Source of the DNA: Saprospiraceae bacterium
GTDB taxonomy: Bacteria > Bacteroidota > Bacteroidia > Chitinophagales > Saprospiraceae
Direction: 5' to 3'
Length of the DNA: 64,000 nucleotides
NCBI GenBank assembly: GCA_027488935.1
Contig: JAIYAP010000059.1
Location: forward strand, 62,001 to 126,000
Shown here: one piece after another, positions 38,801 to 48,724 of the stretch
Position numbering within the stretch: position 1 is the stretch's first letter
Layout of the letters: each line of letters opens with the position of its first letter
Translations under genes and position numbers: made by a program
The notes under the pieces: generated by a model
The model's database searches: none
What the model was told of the DNA's origin: nothing
What the model saw: the letters and a program-made list of their open reading frames with translations, nothing else

Positions 38801-38848
38801 GAATTACTCCGAGCGGTTATGATCGAAACAGGCGAAATTGAGGCTTAA
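35804..38848 (+). CDS. TIR-like domain protein with large uncharacterised C-terminal repeat region
   Basis: N-terminus FRIYFSVDKQDITFAEQLERHLRQAMPGTELLIWNGSHQVPETYRKQAAQFLEKTQLFIAFVSVHYEDTSNARWELQQALDVY fits a TIR-domain pattern. The rest is unrecognised, with internal ~105-130 aa repeats. ATG 35804 preferred over 35735. Confidence 0.8.
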   Translation: MQGPFRIYFSVDKQDITFAEQLERHLRQAMPGTELLIWNGSHQVPETYRKQAAQFLEKTQLFIAFVSVHYEDTSNARWELQQALDVYNRRSSFRILSVLTRSAFIPNALQGFPITPGDHDPVEQSGLSVDRQLVRVAETVRAMLFNAPKAPKYSKVKLSLDLSDVRERLLPLLDRVDFKPVFDLLKAIAYDAALLKSLFEAEDAFTNLIQQSRGLKTNLEEFLAKKEQYRTQLQNIIQYLQADELVPAWERIFIDHYYNFQKAPEPAVAPYFFIPTEHIAIPETLHLPGAQGAALSAEAIGLLSYQQKQDFRRSLLLAQDAIAIENFARAYAHCEHVRTHIDPESAQLYEYLLITYIYNNKSEQIITDALRAEGRMLNHTTLYSGRLQRYQEAGDCPTSTGTYNRRVAAEILSDGMRNVYESWQDDYILDTGKRTNPNTHQQEARNFIEAAQLVYRAVHPMRGALRILINELCGGGKFNWVSRVVFAADEIRLLSNERFDLESQITELIALIEVVDAGFPEKQAQQRLLLRENLYFNLLAKRQLLAAQVAEEQRNNQQFTDIYASVIRFMQACLLGHQMFGEASQNNKDQSFLRLALEYLLPDLVIDPDPVALFPHLRWFDFDAKGNFVAHDDSRSYQFEALAILEKIVQAHAGKAGWMQVAPNIKSAVYHQFNADTEALYESVKTGLKWTDIRRMHPVDARKKIITCLQRWMSAYYAFPELGQPMLDRIITEIVGLGQMNWLFHDPYELATHPDSLAYGFDARAKLKEALRFSQHHTEASLRQTIAQHLFEARILPAYNAIEKNQETQRTLLVRLLLECLTGYRLHADSAMLDFVYRELTEEIKFRWIDIDLKGHACAWPFQDDYQFDPLNVLELLHQQNPERYRRYEVRERIAQHRYRDLSTQYLHEISEYSKENRRPEREIAIGIVRRMKAVFRYCPKEIYLELPYRELSGKGRIRWYGMALGLLPTRENHFENQFYDFDYRYELFECKKLMSKQFELLRAVMIETGEIEA

Positions 38849-38851
38849 ATG

Positions 38852-41800
38852 CTATCGAATGACCGTCACATCACCCTTGAACCAGTCCACCACCCCATCG
38901 GAATAGCGAATGCGGGCTTGCCAAACATACACACCCGGCAAAGGAGGTTCGCCTTTTACACGCCCATCCCAGCCATCGAGTTCATCGTTGAACAACAGTC
39001 CGTTTTTCTCATAAACCATTGCCCCCCATCGGTTAAAAATTTGCAGTAATTCTATTTCGGCAACATTGCGCCCAAAAAGGGTAAATCGCTCATTTTCGCC
39101 GTCGCCATTGGGTGAAATAATATTCGGAAAATACACATACCGCGAGGGATTTACCCGCACTTGTATTCGATCAAGGGCCGTACAACCAAATAAATCCGTA
39201 ACCTTCAGGGTGTATTCCGTTGTTTCCAAGGGCGATGCAATTGGATTTGGGCAATCGGTACAAGACAAATGTTCCGCTGGCGACCATGCCCACTGTGCAA
39301 TAGAATCCGGTCCAGGTGTAGTAGTCGGCAACATGGTATAGCCCGTTCCCAATTCAATTAAGGTAAATTCCGTTAATTTCACCTTTGGAATTTTCGGCGC
39401 TTCAATCTTGACTGTTTGAAAACTGGTACAGCCAAATTGATCCCGCACGACTGGGTAATAGGTGGCCGGTGCCAAATCCGTGAAAATGGACTGGGTTTGG
39501 AAAATGACCCCACCATCAATGGCATACGTATATGGCCCTGCCCCACCCTTAACATCTTCAATGGAAATCAATGTACTCGGATCGATGCAACTGGGCTGAA
39601 TAACATTGAGTTCAAATGCCGGTAAATCCACCTCCGACACATTGGTATTTGAAACTGCGCTACATCCATTATTTGGGTTGGTAACCGTTAATATGTAATT
39701 ACCTGGGGCCGAAACAATTGGACTCAGTGTTTGTGCACCCGCATCAATCACGCCATTCGTAGTAGACCAACTAAACTGCATGCCAGGCCCAGTGGTACTA
39801 TTTCCCAATAACGCAACTTTGGGTTGGGTACAAAACAAAATAAGGGGCGGACCAGCGTCTGCATTGGGCGGTAAACGATCCATTTCAACCAGCACAGTAT
39901 CGGAAGAAGCACATCCATTTTGCTGATTTTCAATGGTTAATATATACATTCCGGTATCTTGCACTGTTGCGTTTAAACCTTGTTGCTGATTTAAGTTTAA
40001 ACCGTTTATATCCGTCCAGTTTTGGGTAAAATTGGCACCAACACTCGAACCATTGGCATTCAACAAGGCACTGTCCCGCAAACAAGTAAAAGGCAAAGCC
40101 GGCAAAATCTGAACCTTTGGCGCTGCCGTATCTGCCTGAATCACCACCTGCGCGGTGTCGGTACAGCCATTTGCGCTATCTTGTACCTGCAAAACATAGG
40201 TGCCCGCCGCGCCCACCAGGGCTACTGCGCTATTGGCATTGTTCAAAATAGACCCGTTTGCCGTGCTCCATTGATAACTCAAGCTGCCTATTCCCGATGA
40301 AGTACTTCCATTTACATCACCGCTCGGTGCGGTACAAGTAATTTTAAAACCAGCACCTGCTTGTGCTACGGGTGGGGTAATGTTTTGTAAAACCGTGGTC
40401 ATTGCGCTGGCTTTACACCCGTTTTGCAAACTGGTAATGGTCAATATATAAGTCCCCGTTTGGCCTGCAACCGCATTCAAATTGTTGTTTGCGCCCACAA
40501 TTTGACCATTGCTCGTGCTCCACAATGCGGTGTTTCCAAAGGCCGGTAAAGGAATACCCAGCAATGGAATGGTCTTCAGGCTGCAATCCAGGGTATCCGG
40601 TATCTGAATACTCAATTGGGGTGCAATCGTATCAATTGCAAGCGTTAATACAGTGGAATCCTGGCATCCAGTTTGGTTATCGGTTAATACCAATTGATAA
40701 TCACCTGCCTGATTGACCGTCGGATTGGATTGTTGTGCACCACTCAGGATATTGCCATTCAGTGTTGACCAACTATATTGGTAATTGCCGGTTGCCGGAT
40801 TGCCCTGCAACGTACGGATTGTATCCACACAGGTAAGTGGAGCAGCGGTATTTACACTGATTGGCGGCGGACTAATATTCTGCATAACGACCACCGAAGC
40901 TATAGCCGTACAACCATTTACAGGGTTGGTTACCAACAAGTTGTACGTGCCTGCCGAATCAACTAAAGGTGAACTGGTGTTGCCCGCAGCAATAATATTT
41001 CCACCATTTGAGGCGGTCCAGGCAAAATTTACGCCGGGTGGGTTGGCCCCCACGGACAATAAATTAAACTGTTTCAAGGCACAAGTGAGCACCTGCGGGT
41101 TGCCAATTTTAGCCACGGGTTGCAGGGTATCAATAAATACCCGAACCGTATCAAAAGCTTCACAACCGGTGATGGTGTCGCGCACAGTCAGCACATAAAT
41201 ACCAGGGCCATCTACCTGAATCGCCAAATTTTTGGGATCGCCTATAATATTACCCTGGTTCAACAGGTCGATCCACTGATAAGACGGCACCCCATAAACA
41301 CCCGCCATGCCCTGTAAATCAATAATTTGTACATTACAGTTGATCACCCTGTCAAAACCGGCATTGACCGTGGGCGGCGTCGATTGTTGCAATACGATGA
41401 TGGAGTCGCTCGCCGAGCAGCCACTGATGCTATCTTCCACGGTAAATAGGTAAGTACCTGGCTGGTTTACCAAAGCAACCATGGTATTTGCGCCCGACAG
41501 CACTGTTCCCTGAGCGCTGGTCCAACTATATAAGGGCTGCGTATTGTTGGTAAAACCGACCAATTGCAATTGCGGATCAAAACAAGTGAGTGAAACGGTA
41601 TCAGCCGTTGCGGCTACCGGCGGAATGGTATCAATGGATACGAGTATCGTATCTATAGTGTTACAACCATTGGCCGGATTGGTGCCCGTTATCCGGTAAT
41701 TTCCAGGTGTACTAGCCGTTGCCTGGGAGGTATTTTGTCCGGCAATTAGGGTTCCATTGTTGGTTTGCCACTGGTAGGTCAAATTGGTGATGCTGCTGCT

Positions 41801-44800
41801 GGCTTGTAAAGTCGCTGTTGGTGTTTTGCAAGTAATCGCGCCAGTCGGCAAAACCTGCAAATCGGGCGCTACCTGATCGGCATTCACCAACAAGGTATCG
41901 CTGGCCGTACAGGCATTTATTGGATTGGTTACCAGGACGATGTAAGCCCCAGGCTGATTTACGGTAATTTGATCCAGATTTGGATTGCCGGCGATGTTAC
42001 CGCCAATGGTAGACCAGGAATATTGTACATTGACCATCAAGCCCTGATTGACCAACAATTGTGCGGTCGTTTGTAGGCAGGTAAGCAACACGGTATCTGC
42101 CCCTGCCAGTGCGGGCGGTGCGAGGGTATCTCGAAGTACGGTTACCGAATCAACCGAAGTACAACCATTTAAAATATTGGTAATCAATAATTTATAATCA
42201 CCTTCAGTGCCAATACCAGGATTGGGTTGATCGGCAGGACTAAGCAGTAGTCCGCCATTGGTGGCAGTCCAGGTATATTCAAATTCTGGCCCGACCGAGG
42301 ATCCAGTACTCGACAATTGAAAACTAAGCGTAGCACAATCGAGCGTATCAGGTTGCGCAATCACAGCAGTGGGAGCACCCGTTGCAATCACCACGGTGGC
42401 GGTATCCGTTGCACTGCATCCATTGTTGGCTTGGGCACTCAATAAGATATACTGGCCTGCTGCATTAACCAAGGGCGTCAGGGTATTGTTGCCAGAAACG
42501 ATATTGCCACCAATGGTCGTCCAGGTGTACGTATAAACGCCAACAGAATCTGTAATGCTTGCCACCAAGGCGAGATTGGGTTGCACACAGGTAATAGTAT
42601 CGGGTATCGCAATTTGAATATCCGGCTTCAAGGTATCAATTTCAACAACTGCAAAATCAACTGCGGTACAGCCGCTTGCAGGATTGGTTATAAGGAGTTG
42701 GTACGTGCCCGGCGCATCTACTTGTGCCGTTGGACCATCAACAGCCGTGGTGTAATTCCCACCTGAACCGGCAGCAATCGACCAGGCATATAGCAATCCG
42801 GGTACATTGGTCGAACCTGTTGAATTCAATCCCACTGTAAAAATCTGACAATCAAGCGTATCTATTGAATTGGCAACGGCCACAATCACATTTGCATCGG
42901 CGGTAACCTGCACCGTAGCGGTATCGCTGCAACCATTGGTGGTGTTGCTGACCAATAATTGATACAATCCAGGTGCATTAACGACCGGGTTTAAGGTTTG
43001 TCCACCCGACACCACATTTCCTCCGTTGTTCGATGACCATTGGTAGGTAATATTCGGTCCGGTACTTGACCCTGTTCCATTCAATACCACGGAAGTTTGC
43101 TGGCACGTAAGGTTATTGGCCGGCCCCACGACCGCGATGGGTGTTTGCACATCTATATTTACAGTTACCGATAAGGTTTGTGTGCAAAAGTTGCTGGTAT
43201 CGGTCACCAACAATTGATAAACTGCGGGTGTAAGCACCAACAATTGGGTATTATTATTACTGCCTGCGATGCTGCCGCCCGGTCCGGCAGTCCACAAAAG
43301 AACTGCGTCACTTGGCGTGATGGTTACGATAATGGGCAAGGTATCGACCAGGCAATTTAATACGCCCGGTGGTACCAACGATATCGTCGGGCGTATGGTG
43401 TCGGCTACTACCAGTACAGAATCAAGGGTAAAGCAGGTATTGCTGGTATTTAATACCCTTAATATATACAAACCGCCCGCGCCCGCTACAGCATTGATGG
43501 TATTTTGCCCTGAAACAATGATCCCATTTGGACTGCTCCAACTATATTGAATGGTACCGCCGCTGCTCGATCCGCTTCCACTGAGGTTGCTTTGCAGGGC
43601 TTGGCAATTGATCGGACCACTGGCATTGGCAATAGCGATTGGCGGGTTATTGGCCACAATGACGGTCGTGGTTGCCGTTGCAGAGCAGCCATTAAAAATA
43701 TTGGTAACCGTAAGCGTATATATTCCTGGCTGATTCACCTGCGCAGTAGCGGTGTTCGCCCCCGCCACAATATTGCCATTGGTGGTCGACCATGCATAAC
43801 TTACCGCACCTTGGTTGGATTGACCCGTGATATTAACCGTAGTTCCGCCACAGCCCAGCGGTTGAGGTGGGAAAATGGATGCGGAGAGAGCATTTGGATT
43901 TAAAATTACGGTAACGTTGGTGCTTTTCGTGCATTGTCCGGTACCATAATCATAACGCACCGTCAGGGTATAGGTACCCGGCTGATCAATAACAGGCGTC
44001 AGGGTGGTGCCCCCGGAAACGATATTACCATCGCTGGTTTCCCATAAATATGAAATATCGGGGCCTGTACTCGATCCCGTTCCATTTAAGGTTAAAGTAG
44101 CGCCCGCACAGGGCAAATTCAAAAAAGAAGGGTTCGCCACTGCGGCCAGATTGACAATTTGCACTCTAACTGTATCTGTTTGCGTACAAATTGGACTTAA
44201 AGCAATATCATCAAGCCCGAAATCATTGTTAGAGCCGGTTACAGTCAAATTTTCAATACAAATGGTCGCACTCGTGTTTGCACCGCTGTTCCAAATCGCT
44301 GAAAAAGGGCGCCACAAACATTGGGGCGGTAGCACACTCAATGGTCCGCCAATTTGCACGCCATTAATGGTAAATCTTAATAAGGCAAACGGTGCATTAG
44401 TGACAAAAGATAAGGCCCAAGCAGAAAGTTCATACTGGGTATTCGGTGTAACCGTTACGGTTTGACACCACAAAAACAAATTAGGCGCTTGCGCACCGTC
44501 CACAATCATGTAATTGCCCGAACCGGAAGTATGGTCGGGGCAGGCTGGAAAAGCAGCGGGCACACTCGCCACTTCATACGAACCAAAAGGAAACATGGTA
44601 AATCCGGGATTGTAAATATAATCGGTACTAAACCCGCTATTGCCTTGTTCAAAGTCGCCATTATCCACTGCATTCAAACCTGGATCGACTGCAGTTGCAC
44701 TCAATACATAATTTAAGGTCTGATTGACATTTACCGTAGGTGTTAAGGTGTTGGCACCAGTCATGCCCGTGGTGGGCGTCCATAAAAAACCAAGGTAATT

Positions 44801-45010
44801 CCCGCTAATATTTCCATCCAGGGTAACTGCTGCGGGCGGATTACAAACGTATTGGTCAGGACCGGCATCCACCGTTATGGGGCATTGTGCGTTCATGTTG
44901 AGTGTAGTGCAGCACCCAAGCGCCCAAAAAATAAAAAAATATTTGCCGGATTGAAACAGGGTTACAAACTGATTAGCAGCACGCGGAACCCATAAAAGAT
45001 GAAGAAGCAT
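38852..45010 (-). CDS. Giant secreted adhesin-like protein with >=18 Ig/PKD-like repeats and CHU_C (gliding motility-type) C-terminal domain
   Basis: Repeat pattern (L/V)xCxxxxxxLxGxxSxxGxxxxYxWSTxNGxIxxGxxTxxxxVxxPGxYxLxVTNxxNGCxxxDxxxV; C-terminus YFPNIISPNGDGENERFTLFGRNVAEIELLQIFNRWGAMVYE...GVYVWQARIRYSDG. Start trimmed to 45010. Confidence 0.93.
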   Translation of the reverse strand: MLLHLLWVPRAANQFVTLFQSGKYFFIFWALGCCTTLNMNAQCPITVDAGPDQYVCNPPAAVTLDGNISGNYLGFLWTPTTGMTGANTLTPTVNVNQTLNYVLSATAVDPGLNAVDNGDFEQGNSGFSTDYIYNPGFTMFPFGSYEVASVPAAFPACPDHTSGSGNYMIVDGAQAPNLFLWCQTVTVTPNTQYELSAWALSFVTNAPFALLRFTINGVQIGGPLSVLPPQCLWRPFSAIWNSGANTSATICIENLTVTGSNNDFGLDDIALSPICTQTDTVRVQIVNLAAVANPSFLNLPCAGATLTLNGTGSSTGPDISYLWETSDGNIVSGGTTLTPVIDQPGTYTLTVRYDYGTGQCTKSTNVTVILNPNALSASIFPPQPLGCGGTTVNITGQSNQGAVSYAWSTTNGNIVAGANTATAQVNQPGIYTLTVTNIFNGCSATATTTVIVANNPPIAIANASGPINCQALQSNLSGSGSSSGGTIQYSWSSPNGIIVSGQNTINAVAGAGGLYILRVLNTSNTCFTLDSVLVVADTIRPTISLVPPGVLNCLVDTLPIIVTITPSDAVLLWTAGPGGSIAGSNNNTQLLVLTPAVYQLLVTDTSNFCTQTLSVTVNIDVQTPIAVVGPANNLTCQQTSVVLNGTGSSTGPNITYQWSSNNGGNVVSGGQTLNPVVNAPGLYQLLVSNTTNGCSDTATVQVTADANVIVAVANSIDTLDCQIFTVGLNSTGSTNVPGLLYAWSIAAGSGGNYTTAVDGPTAQVDAPGTYQLLITNPASGCTAVDFAVVEIDTLKPDIQIAIPDTITCVQPNLALVASITDSVGVYTYTWTTIGGNIVSGNNTLTPLVNAAGQYILLSAQANNGCSATDTATVVIATGAPTAVIAQPDTLDCATLSFQLSSTGSSVGPEFEYTWTATNGGLLLSPADQPNPGIGTEGDYKLLITNILNGCTSVDSVTVLRDTLAPPALAGADTVLLTCLQTTAQLLVNQGLMVNVQYSWSTIGGNIAGNPNLDQITVNQPGAYIVLVTNPINACTASDTLLVNADQVAPDLQVLPTGAITCKTPTATLQASSSITNLTYQWQTNNGTLIAGQNTSQATASTPGNYRITGTNPANGCNTIDTILVSIDTIPPVAATADTVSLTCFDPQLQLVGFTNNTQPLYSWTSAQGTVLSGANTMVALVNQPGTYLFTVEDSISGCSASDSIIVLQQSTPPTVNAGFDRVINCNVQIIDLQGMAGVYGVPSYQWIDLLNQGNIIGDPKNLAIQVDGPGIYVLTVRDTITGCEAFDTVRVFIDTLQPVAKIGNPQVLTCALKQFNLLSVGANPPGVNFAWTASNGGNIIAAGNTSSPLVDSAGTYNLLVTNPVNGCTAIASVVVMQNISPPPISVNTAAPLTCVDTIRTLQGNPATGNYQYSWSTLNGNILSGAQQSNPTVNQAGDYQLVLTDNQTGCQDSTVLTLAIDTIAPQLSIQIPDTLDCSLKTIPLLGIPLPAFGNTALWSTSNGQIVGANNNLNAVAGQTGTYILTITSLQNGCKASAMTTVLQNITPPVAQAGAGFKITCTAPSGDVNGSTSSGIGSLSYQWSTANGSILNNANSAVALVGAAGTYVLQVQDSANGCTDTAQVVIQADTAAPKVQILPALPFTCLRDSALLNANGSSVGANFTQNWTDINGLNLNQQQGLNATVQDTGMYILTIENQQNGCASSDTVLVEMDRLPPNADAGPPLILFCTQPKVALLGNSTTGPGMQFSWSTTNGVIDAGAQTLSPIVSAPGNYILTVTNPNNGCSAVSNTNVSEVDLPAFELNVIQPSCIDPSTLISIEDVKGGAGPYTYAIDGGVIFQTQSIFTDLAPATYYPVVRDQFGCTSFQTVKIEAPKIPKVKLTEFTLIELGTGYTMLPTTTPGPDSIAQWAWSPAEHLSCTDCPNPIASPLETTEYTLKVTDLFGCTALDRIQVRVNPSRYVYFPNIISPNGDGENERFTLFGRNVAEIELLQIFNRWGAMVYEKNGLLFNDELDGWDGRVKGEPPLPGVYVWQARIRYSDGVVDWFKGDVTVIR

Positions 45011-45101
45011 ATTATTTCGGTTTTTAATTCTACTGCAATTATAGGAAACTTTTACTTGCATATACCCCGCGGCCCAAAACATCCGGTGTTAAAAAAAGAA
45101 A

Positions 45102-45137
45102 GAGGCTGTCTCACAACCGAAATTGTGATACAGCCTC
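45102..45137 (-). terminator. Rho-independent terminator for the Oar-like receptor gene
   Basis: GAGGCTGTCTCACAA / TTGTGATACAGCCTC stem (14/15) with A-run on + strand (T-run on - strand). Confidence 0.8.
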
Positions 45138-45198
45138 CCCAAAAAATGATTCAACAAACGGTCAAATTTTAATTCAATGACCTTCTGTATAATTCAAA

Positions 45199-48100
45199 TT
45201 AGTTAAAAGTGTAACGGATGGTCAACTGCGCTGCCCAAGCCTGGCTAAGCGCCGTGCTCTTTTGGAAAGTATCCGTCAACAAAACAGTTTTGCCATTTTT
45301 AACCTGTGTAGCCATGCGGTAACGTGGTGTACCGTCAGCAGTTACGCTTCTGTAGGTCAACGGACGGTCGGTTGTCAAGAAGTTGTTTACACCCCATTCG
45401 TTGTTCAACAAGTTTCCTGCATTCAGGATATCGAAACGAACCTGGATTGCATTGCGTTTGCCGCCTACTTTCACATAGAAATCTTGTGCAACAGAGAAGT
45501 CAAAACGGTGCAACCATGGGAACAATACACCATTACGTTCAGCGTATTTGCCACGACGGTCTTTCAAGTAGTCATCCTGGTTGATGAATGCGTCAAATGC
45601 AGCCGCTTGTCTTGCCGTTGTGAAAGTATCCACAACACCAGAATTTGTCACTGTGAACTGCTCGAACGTCAAGTCAGATGCATTGTTAGGAACAAAGATC
45701 AAGTCGTTGTTGGTAACACCATCACCATTCATATCACCTGCGTATGCGTACGATGCACGGTTTGAGCGTTCGCCTACATAACCCAAAGAGAACTGGGTAG
45801 CGCCACCAAATTGGTCGCCATATTCGATGCGGTAGTTCAACATTGCCACAATACGGTGTGGGATATCCTGGTCAGCAAAAGCGAGGTTCAGGTTGTTGTT
45901 GCCCAAAGAAGAACGCGCACCCGTCCATGAACCAGATGCAATAGAACCTGCACCCATCAAGTTTGTTGCTTTGCTGTATGTATAAGCAACCATACCGTAC
46001 AAACCTTTGCGTTGTGGGTATTCCAATTTCACCGTTGCGCTGTAGTAGTAACCTTCGCTTTTTGAGTTCAGGATTGCAGCACGAGAGATGTTATCATTGA
46101 TACGGATCGCGCTGTTCAGGTTGGTACCGGTCAAGCCAGAACCTGGGAAACGTGGACGATTGTCTGGGCCAGTGAAGGTAGTCGTTGCTGCCTCAAGGTT
46201 AGCGTCGAAATAGTTTACAGCATTGATGTTCTTGTTGTACAAACCTTCCACAGAAAATACGAAGCCCATTGGCAACTTCTGGTCGATTGCGAGGTTCGAT
46301 TTCCATACCTGTGGGTATTTGAAATCGCCATCCGTAGCAGCAATATCAAAAGTAGATGGGAGCGTTGGAGTTTCAGGAATGTAGGTGCTAGCGTCGTTGG
46401 TAAATTTGTATTTGGTGGTGTTAGCAGACTGGATAAAGCCGGTCAACACACCATTGTTACCAATTTGGTTTGACAAGAATACATAAGGAGGACGGCCGGT
46501 GAAGATACCTGTACCACCACGTACTTGTGTTTTCTGATCTTTAAATACGTCTAAGTTGAAGCCCAAACGTGGTTCGAACAGAATTTTTGTTTCAGGTAAT
46601 TTACCCGTCGTGATTTTGTAACCACGTGTGCCATCGTTATTTACGTATTCCTGGTTGTCAACCGTTGGGTTCGCCAAGCTGGTTTGAGCAAACCAAATTG
46701 CACTCGCGCGCAAGCCCAACGTCACTTTAAAGTTGCTGGTCAACTGGAATTCGTCCTGGCCGTAAATGTCTGTTTTGTGTGCTTCTAACGTTTGCAACGG
46801 CTCAACAGCACCTGGCAGTGCAGAATAACGGAACTGGTACAGGTTCAATTTAACAGGAGATGTATCCGCCGTTGAATTTGCTGCAGCGTAGAAGTCTGAC
46901 AAAGAGTTGAACGTATAAACACCATTCGAACCTGGGAAGAACAAGTTGTTCGATTTGTAGTACTCGTAATTTGCACCCACTGTGATGGTGTGCTTATTAG
47001 CGTACAATGTAACGTTGTCTGTAAAGTGCAAAGTGCTGTAATCCAATTTGTTACTTGGAGTGAATGGGTCAAAACCAGCACTGATGTAGGTTCTGCCGTC
47101 TTTCAGGATGTCGATCGTTGGGAACAAATCTGCTTTGTATTGGCGGTCTTCGTTTTGGTAGTCATAACCAACGAGGAATTTGTTCGAAATGCGATCACCA
47201 AAAGTCGAGTTCAACTCTGCTACAATCGAACGGGTGTTGTCACCGATCAGGTAGCCAGAGTTTTGGTAAGCCATTGCATCCACACTCAAAGTACGGCTAC
47301 CGAAGCCCAAAGAGTTACTGTTCGAAATTGGCGCGTCGGCCAATGAATTGTGGTGGGTATAACGCAGTGTCAACTTGTGTGCATCGCTGATGTTGTAGTC
47401 AAGACGCACAAGAAACTTGTCAGACTTTGTTTCGAAATCAAAACCCTGGTAAGCGCCTGTTTTGTATCCATATTTAGTATCCAAAAAGTTGCTCAAAGAA
47501 TCAAGGTCATTTTTCAATACACGGGTAGGGATACCACCTTTTTCACCGTTTGCTACAAAACCAGTACCTGGAGAAATACGACGCTCGCGCTCGTAGCTCA
47601 CAAAATAGAACAACTTGTTCTTGATGATCGCGCCACCCAAACGTGCGCCAAAAATTTTGTTGTCGAAACTTGTGATCGTTGGTTTGTTACCGAAATAGTC
47701 GGTTTTGCCGATAAACAAGTCACCCGTATCGCGGAAGCTGTAATAAACAGAACCGGAAATTTCATTTGTACCAGAGCGGGTTACCGCGTTGATACCAGAA
47801 CCAGTGAAACCAGATTGACGCACGTCAAAAGGTGCAACGTTCACTTGTACTTCTTCCAACGCGTCCAAAGAAATTGGGGTTGTGCCCGTACGACCACCAG
47901 CGTTTGCATCGCTACCCAAACCGAAACCGTTGTTGAACACAGAACCGTCGATGGTAAAGTTGTTCAAACGTGAGTCCTGACCGCCGAAAGAGCGACCATT
48001 ACCGTTCGGGTTGTACTTGGTGATCTCAGAGATAGAACGGCTACCAATTACAGGAATAGAATTGATCTGTTCTTTTGAAAAGGTAGTAGCAGCACCCGTG

Positions 48101-48528
48101 CGATCAGAACTGATCAAATCAGAACGGTTTGCCGAAATAACTACCTCATCCATGGTTACACCTGTTTCTGCCAACTGAACGTTTACAGAAGATGCGTTAC
48201 CCAAGCTAGTGTAGATGTCGGTTCTTGTCTGTGCCTCATAACCTGTGTAGGTTACAACAACAGCAAAAGGACCGCCTACACGCACGTTTGGCAACACATA
48301 GCGGCCAGATGCATTGGTAACAGTACCGTAACGGGTACCAGATGGTGTGTGGGTAGCAACAACGGTAGCGCCAATCAAGGCTTCACCGTTTTTGTCTTTC
48401 ACTTCACCACTGATGGTAGAAGAAGTGATCTGAGCAAAAGCGCTCAAACCGGAAAATAAAATTGCGAGAACCATCAAAGTGCGCATGGAAGCACTCAGTG
48501 TCCGCTTGCATAGTAATGCATGTTTCAT
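45199..48528 (-). CDS. Oar-like TonB-dependent receptor with carboxypeptidase-regulatory-like domain
   Basis: [100 protein letters not shown]-like plug; long beta-barrel. Confidence 0.94.
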   Translation of the reverse strand: [1109 protein letters not shown]

Positions 48529-48664
48529 ACAGAATAGAATTGGATTGTTGAAAAAGCAAAGAAAATTCGGGGCAAAGGTAAAATCGGCATGTTAACTTGC
48601 TATTAATTTTTCGCCTTCCTTGAATTCAATACAATCTTGGGCTGCGCCCTGCCCACTTTTTCCC

Positions 48665-48672
48665 TACTTTTG
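48665..48672 (+). promoter_or_regulatory. Candidate -7 element TACTTTTG upstream of the lamin-tail protein gene
   Basis: Matches TAnnTTTG 53 nt before ATG 48725. No convincing -33 element at usual spacing. Confidence 0.3.
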
Positions 48673-48724
48673 CACTTTATTCACCAATCCGATCTATTGT
48701 TTAAACTTCTTTTAAATTGTGAAC

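Noticed and set aside
43000-44700. Small + strand ORFs across the giant CHU_C gene (e.g. 44004..44465)
   Set aside because: Periodic shadow ORFs generated by the repeated coding sequence on the opposite strand.
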